Both the position numbers and the translations under genes were made by a program. From the NCBI RefSeq assembly GCF_003402475.1, contig NZ_BFAB01000002.1, positions 494,317 to 558,316 of the forward strand: 64,000 nucleotides of DNA, written 5' to 3'. Below are positions 61,354 through 64,000 of this stretch, piece after piece (position 1 is the first letter of the stretch; every line of letters starts with the position of its first letter). The notes beneath the pieces are model-generated. The model ran no database searches. It was not told where the DNA came from and saw only the letters and a list, made by a program, of their open reading frames with translations. The DNA comes from Mycobacterium sp. MFM001 (GTDB taxonomy: Bacteria > Actinomycetota > Actinomycetes > Mycobacteriales > Mycobacteriaceae).

Positions 61354-61406
61354 CGTATCAGTTATGATAGCTTTGTATACGCGGCAACCACGATGTTCGA
61401 TGACGA

Positions 61407-61814
61407 ATGGAGACGCAGTTGACCAACGACGCGACACCGCGGTCCGCGCGGGGCGTCTACGGCATCTCGGTGGCATCCGAGCTGTCGGGCATTGGGCCGC
61501 AGACCTTGCGGCTCTATGAGCGTTGGGGACTGCTGACCCCGTCGCGCACCGATGGCGGCACCCGGCGCTACAGCGACGACGACCTCGACCGGCTGAAGCG
61601 GATCAGCGAGCTGGTCGACCAGGGGATCAACTTGGCCGGCGTCGTCCAGATCCTCAACTTGGAAGAGCGCAACAATCAGCTAGAGTCCGACAACGCCGAA
61701 CTCAAGGCTCGCCGTGCCGCGCCCGGCGGCAATGCGTCGCGTAGGGGAAGGAGGGACTCCGATCATGAAGAACGTCGAGGGAATCGGGCCGGTCGACGAA
61801 ACACCCGAAGCTGA
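61407..61814 (+). CDS. HspR-like MerR-family regulator
   Basis: This 135-residue protein has a MerR-type winged helix (GVYGISVASELSGIGPQTLRLYERWGLLTPSRTDGGTRRYSDDDL), close to HspR, then a dimerisation coiled coil (SELVDQGINLAGVVQILNLEERNNQLESDNAELKARR) and a basic tail. ATG 61407 is given, but GGAG at 61409-61412 is well placed for TTG 61419 (LTNDATPRSARG), which may be the real start. It is divergent from hsp18 across the palindromic sites. Confidence 0.85.
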   Translation: METQLTNDATPRSARGVYGISVASELSGIGPQTLRLYERWGLLTPSRTDGGTRRYSDDDLDRLKRISELVDQGINLAGVVQILNLEERNNQLESDNAELKARRAAPGGNASRRGRRDSDHEERRGNRAGRRNTRS

Positions 61815-61959
61815 CGCTATGGACCAGCAGCGCCTCGTCGATGCCGACGACCAGACCGGTCTGGACACTTCGTATGTCGCAGACGTCGCCGAGCGCGACG
61901 CGAATCCCGCCGACCTGATCGACCAAGCGATCGTCGTCCCGGTGCCAGAGGACGAGTGA
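61765..61959 (+). CDS. Small acidic protein coupled to HspR-like regulator
   Basis: This 64-residue acidic protein (MKNVEGIGPVDETPEADAMD, ... LDTSYVADVAERDANPADLIDQA) overlaps the end of the regulator gene in another frame and has a very strong AAGGAGGG ribosome site. It ends VVPVPEDE and probably has no stable domain by itself. The good ribosome site and codon use support it as real. Function is unknown. Confidence 0.65.
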   Translation: MKNVEGIGPVDETPEADAMDQQRLVDADDQTGLDTSYVADVAERDANPADLIDQAIVVPVPEDE

Positions 61960-62005
61960 CGGTCCCAAACCGACTGTGCATTCAGGGATTCGAGCGTGCA
62001 TCCAG

Positions 62006-62031
62006 GGCGGGCTGAACGCAAAAATCCCGCC
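62006..62031. terminator. GGCGGG/CCCGCC hairpin between convergent units
   Basis: GGCGGG (62006-62011) pairs with CCCGCC (62026-62031) across a 14-base loop, between the small acidic gene (ending 61959) and the minus-strand P-loop remnant (ending 62058). On the minus strand an ATTTTT tract is in the loop. A weak bidirectional terminator is likely. Confidence 0.45.
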
Positions 62032-62070
62032 ATGGCTTCACTCTCGACGCCATGGCTTCACACTCGACGC
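62031..62070. repeat. Two 20-bp tandem repeats at the end of the kinase remnant
   Basis: 62031-62050 and 62051-62070 are 20-base units starting CATGGCTTCAC and differing at one base. A looser pair, GTGCATTCAGGG and GTGCATCCAGGG (61,976 and 61,996), lies next to them. The second unit supplies the stop codon of the truncated P-loop gene. Confidence 0.7.
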
Positions 62071-62156
62071 CGATCAACGGCGAGAACCTCTGCGACCGTG
62101 GACTTTCCAGAGCCGGGCGGGCCGGTCACAACGACCACCTGCCCGGTCCGGCTCAT
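62058..62156 (-). pseudogene. Truncated P-loop kinase-like gene (32 codons)
   Basis: The frame starts ATG 62156, overlapping the ABC transporter stop as ATGA, and reads MSRTGQVVVVTGPPGSGKST followed by VAEVLA, a typical nucleoside/shikimate-kinase-like Walker A start. After VDRRRV it stops at 62058 inside a 20-base tandem repeat. All of the remaining kinase domain is missing. It is most likely the stump of a gene once coupled to the transporter. Confidence 0.7.
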
Positions 62157-63994
62157 GCCGCGGCCTCGTCGGCGCCGCCGAATTGAGTGAGATACAGCTC
62201 GGCATAGCGTCCGCCGCGAGCCAGCAGTTGGTCGTGCGTGCCGCGCTCCACAATCCGGCCGCCCTCGACGACGAGGATTTGATCGGCAGCCCGCACAGTG
62301 GACAGCCGGTGCGCGATGACGATCGACGTCCGGCCAGCCAACGCCTCTGAAAGCGCCTGCTGGACAGCGGCTTCCGACGCCGAGTCCAAAGACGCCGTCG
62401 CCTCGTCGAGGACGACCACCCGCGACTGGCCCAGCAGCAGCCGGGCGATCGTCAGCCGCTGCCGCTGACCGCCCGACAAACGATAACCGCGCTCCCCGAC
62501 CACGGTGTCCAGCCCGTCGGGCATCTCGGCGACGACGTCGGCCAGGCGCGCGCGCCGAAGCGCCGCCCACAGCTCGTCGTCGGACGCACCGGGCGCCGCC
62601 AATTGCAGGTTCGACCGGATCGACTCGTGGAACAAGTGACCGTCCTGGGTGACCAGGCCGACCGTCTGGCGCAGCGACGCAGTGGTCAGGTCGCGCACGT
62701 CGACCCCGCCCAGCCGCACCGCGCCGGAGTCCACGTCGTAGAGCCGGGCCAGCAGCGCCGCGATCGTCGACTTGCCAGCGCCGGACGACCCGACCAGCGC
62801 CACCATCTGACCGGGCTCGGCGGTGAACGAAATCCCGTGCAGCACTTCGTCTCCCCCGCGGCCGTCGAGCACCGCGACCTCTTCCAGTGAGGCCAGCGAC
62901 ACCTTGTCGGCCGACGGGTAGCCGAACCGCACGTCGTCGAAGGTCACCGAGACGGGCCCGTCGGGCACCGGCACCGCGCCGGGCCGCTGGCCGATCAGAG
63001 GCTCCAAGTCGAGCACCTCGAAGACCCGCTCGAAACTGACCAGCGCGCTGGCGATCTCCACCCGGGCGTTGACCAGTGCGGTCAGCGGCGCATACAGCCG
63101 GGTCAGCAGCAGCGCCAGCGACACGACCGCGCCGGCCTGCAGGTGACCGCCGATCGCCAGCACCCCGCCCAGCCCGTACACCAGGGCCAGCGCCAGCGCC
63201 GACATCAGCGTCAGCGAGTTCATGAACACCGACTGCAACATCGACGAGCGCACCCCGATGTCGCGCACCCGCCCGGCGCGCAGCGCGAACTCGCGCGACT
63301 CGCGCCGCGGGTCACCGAACAGCTTGACCAGGGTGGCGCCCGGCGCGGAGAACCGCTCAGTCATCTGGCTGTTCATCGTCGCGTTGTAGACGGCGCGTTC
63401 CCGGCTCAGCCGCGCCATCGTGGTGCCGATGCGCCGGGCCGGCACCACGAACAGCGGCACCAGCAGCAACGACAACGCGGTGATCTGCCAGGAGATGCCC
63501 GCCATCACCACCAACGTCAGCATCAGCGTGACCAGGTTGGACACCACGCCGGAAAGGGTGTCGGAAAATGCCCGCTGGGCGCCCATCACGTCGTTGCTCA
63601 GCCGGCTGACCAGCGCCCCCGTGCGGGTACGGGTGAAAAACGCCACCGGCATCCGCTGCACGTGGTCGTACACCGCGGTCCGCAGATCCAGGATCAGGCC
63701 CTCGCCAATCGTCGACGACAGCCACCGGGTGACCAGTGACACCGCCGCCTCGGCCAGCGCCACCAAGGCGATCACGCCCGCCAGCAGCACTACCGCGGCG
63801 GCGTGCGTGCCGGCGACGATCTCGTCGACCACCTTGCCGGCCAACATCGGGGTGGCCACGGTCAGCAGCGCACTGACCACGCTGACCCCGACAAATGCGC
63901 CCAACCTGCGGTGATGCCGCCCGGAGAAGCGCCAGATCCGGCCGAGAAGGCCGCGCCCCACCAGCGAGCGAAGCTCGCCCGACCGGGCATGCAT
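62153..63994 (-). CDS. ABC transporter half-molecule (TM + ATPase, exporter type)
   Basis: This 613-residue protein has a six-helix TM domain (about 30-330) and an ATPase (about 350-605) with Walker A VGSSGAGKSTIAALL, signature YRLSGGQRQRLTIARLLL, Walker B VVVLDEATASLDS and H-loop VIAHRLSTVRA. It should work as a dimer exporting lipids or drugs. ATG 63994 is close to the window edge, so an earlier start outside cannot be excluded. Downstream is the truncated kinase gene. Confidence 0.92.
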   Translation of the reverse strand: MHARSGELRSLVGRGLLGRIWRFSGRHHRRLGAFVGVSVVSALLTVATPMLAGKVVDEIVAGTHAAAVVLLAGVIALVALAEAAVSLVTRWLSSTIGEGLILDLRTAVYDHVQRMPVAFFTRTRTGALVSRLSNDVMGAQRAFSDTLSGVVSNLVTLMLTLVVMAGISWQITALSLLLVPLFVVPARRIGTTMARLSRERAVYNATMNSQMTERFSAPGATLVKLFGDPRRESREFALRAGRVRDIGVRSSMLQSVFMNSLTLMSALALALVYGLGGVLAIGGHLQAGAVVSLALLLTRLYAPLTALVNARVEIASALVSFERVFEVLDLEPLIGQRPGAVPVPDGPVSVTFDDVRFGYPSADKVSLASLEEVAVLDGRGGDEVLHGISFTAEPGQMVALVGSSGAGKSTIAALLARLYDVDSGAVRLGGVDVRDLTTASLRQTVGLVTQDGHLFHESIRSNLQLAAPGASDDELWAALRRARLADVVAEMPDGLDTVVGERGYRLSGGQRQRLTIARLLLGQSRVVVLDEATASLDSASEAAVQQALSEALAGRTSIVIAHRLSTVRAADQILVVEGGRIVERGTHDQLLARGGRYAELYLTQFGGADEAAA

Positions 63995-64000
63995 CTGCCG

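Overview
The window is a stretch of actinobacterial chromosome that is almost certainly Mycobacterium. It is GC-rich, makes heavy use of GTG starts, has many 1-15 bp gene overlaps, and carries family markers such as UvrD1, intracellular chorismate mutase, LigD/Ku, EchA6, AccD3, an M. leprae-type 18 kDa Hsp and F420-type luciferase-like oxidoreductases. Read left to right, its backbone follows, in descending order, the M. tuberculosis genes I recognise from memory as Rv0955 to Rv0904c. Interspersed blocks are absent from that reference order. No species call is possible from this segment alone. Rv numbers were recalled, not looked up.

Left part (1-22 kb): a PerM-like membrane protein and the DUF5336 34 kDa antigen homologue; an LLM oxidoreductase with a KstR-type box; a thiolase-like protein; sucCD; an M23 peptidase sharing a CRP-type site with sucC; two tandem small membrane proteins; uvrD1, chorismate mutase and pgi; a TetR/DUF2236 pair with a nested palindromic operator; an SDR; a full-length Fpg/Nei glycosylase; cobF; a second-type ctaD; an AurF-like diiron oxygenase; and a reduced flavin-monooxygenase-like protein.

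22-29 kb holds a signalling island that looks like chemotaxis parts used for something else. It has two CheB-type methylesterases, a STAS-HATPase protein, a CheR-PAS-coiled coil-PAS protein, a Crp/Fnr regulator, a GAF-ANTAR antiterminator and a translationally coupled Ala-rich protein. I see no receptor, CheA, CheW or flagellar gene. This is the best candidate for an undescribed system.

29-43 kb: an LLM oxidoreductase with a near-KstR box, a FAH-metallo-beta-lactamase fusion, a CDGP-type secreted peptide, and two polyol modules (mannitol dehydrogenase + HAD phosphatase; mannitol dehydrogenase + PfkB kinase) on either side of ligD. A membrane adenylate cyclase, Ku with a Lys-rich tail and a membrane-anchored HNH/excalibur nuclease follow. 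LigD and Ku are thus separated by a sugar-alcohol and cyclase insertion, and no pst phosphate cluster is present at the junction where I recall it in M. tuberculosis.

43-64 kb: a KstR-box SDR operon, mntH with a structured leader, a GGCT/poly-gamma-glutamate hydrolase-like protein, an LLM oxidoreductase that appears to start at ATT, an IclR-secreted lipase-phenolic acid decarboxylase set, tRNA-Arg(CCT) followed by a Phd/VapC module, a second GAF-ANTAR, a carotenoid oxygenase, a decayed VOC gene, the Rv0909/Rv0910-type toxin-antitoxin pair, an NAPE-PLD-like hydrolase, echA6, accD3, a J-domain protein, hsp18 with a HspR-like MerR regulator and repeated operators, and an ABC half-transporter next to a truncated P-loop kinase.
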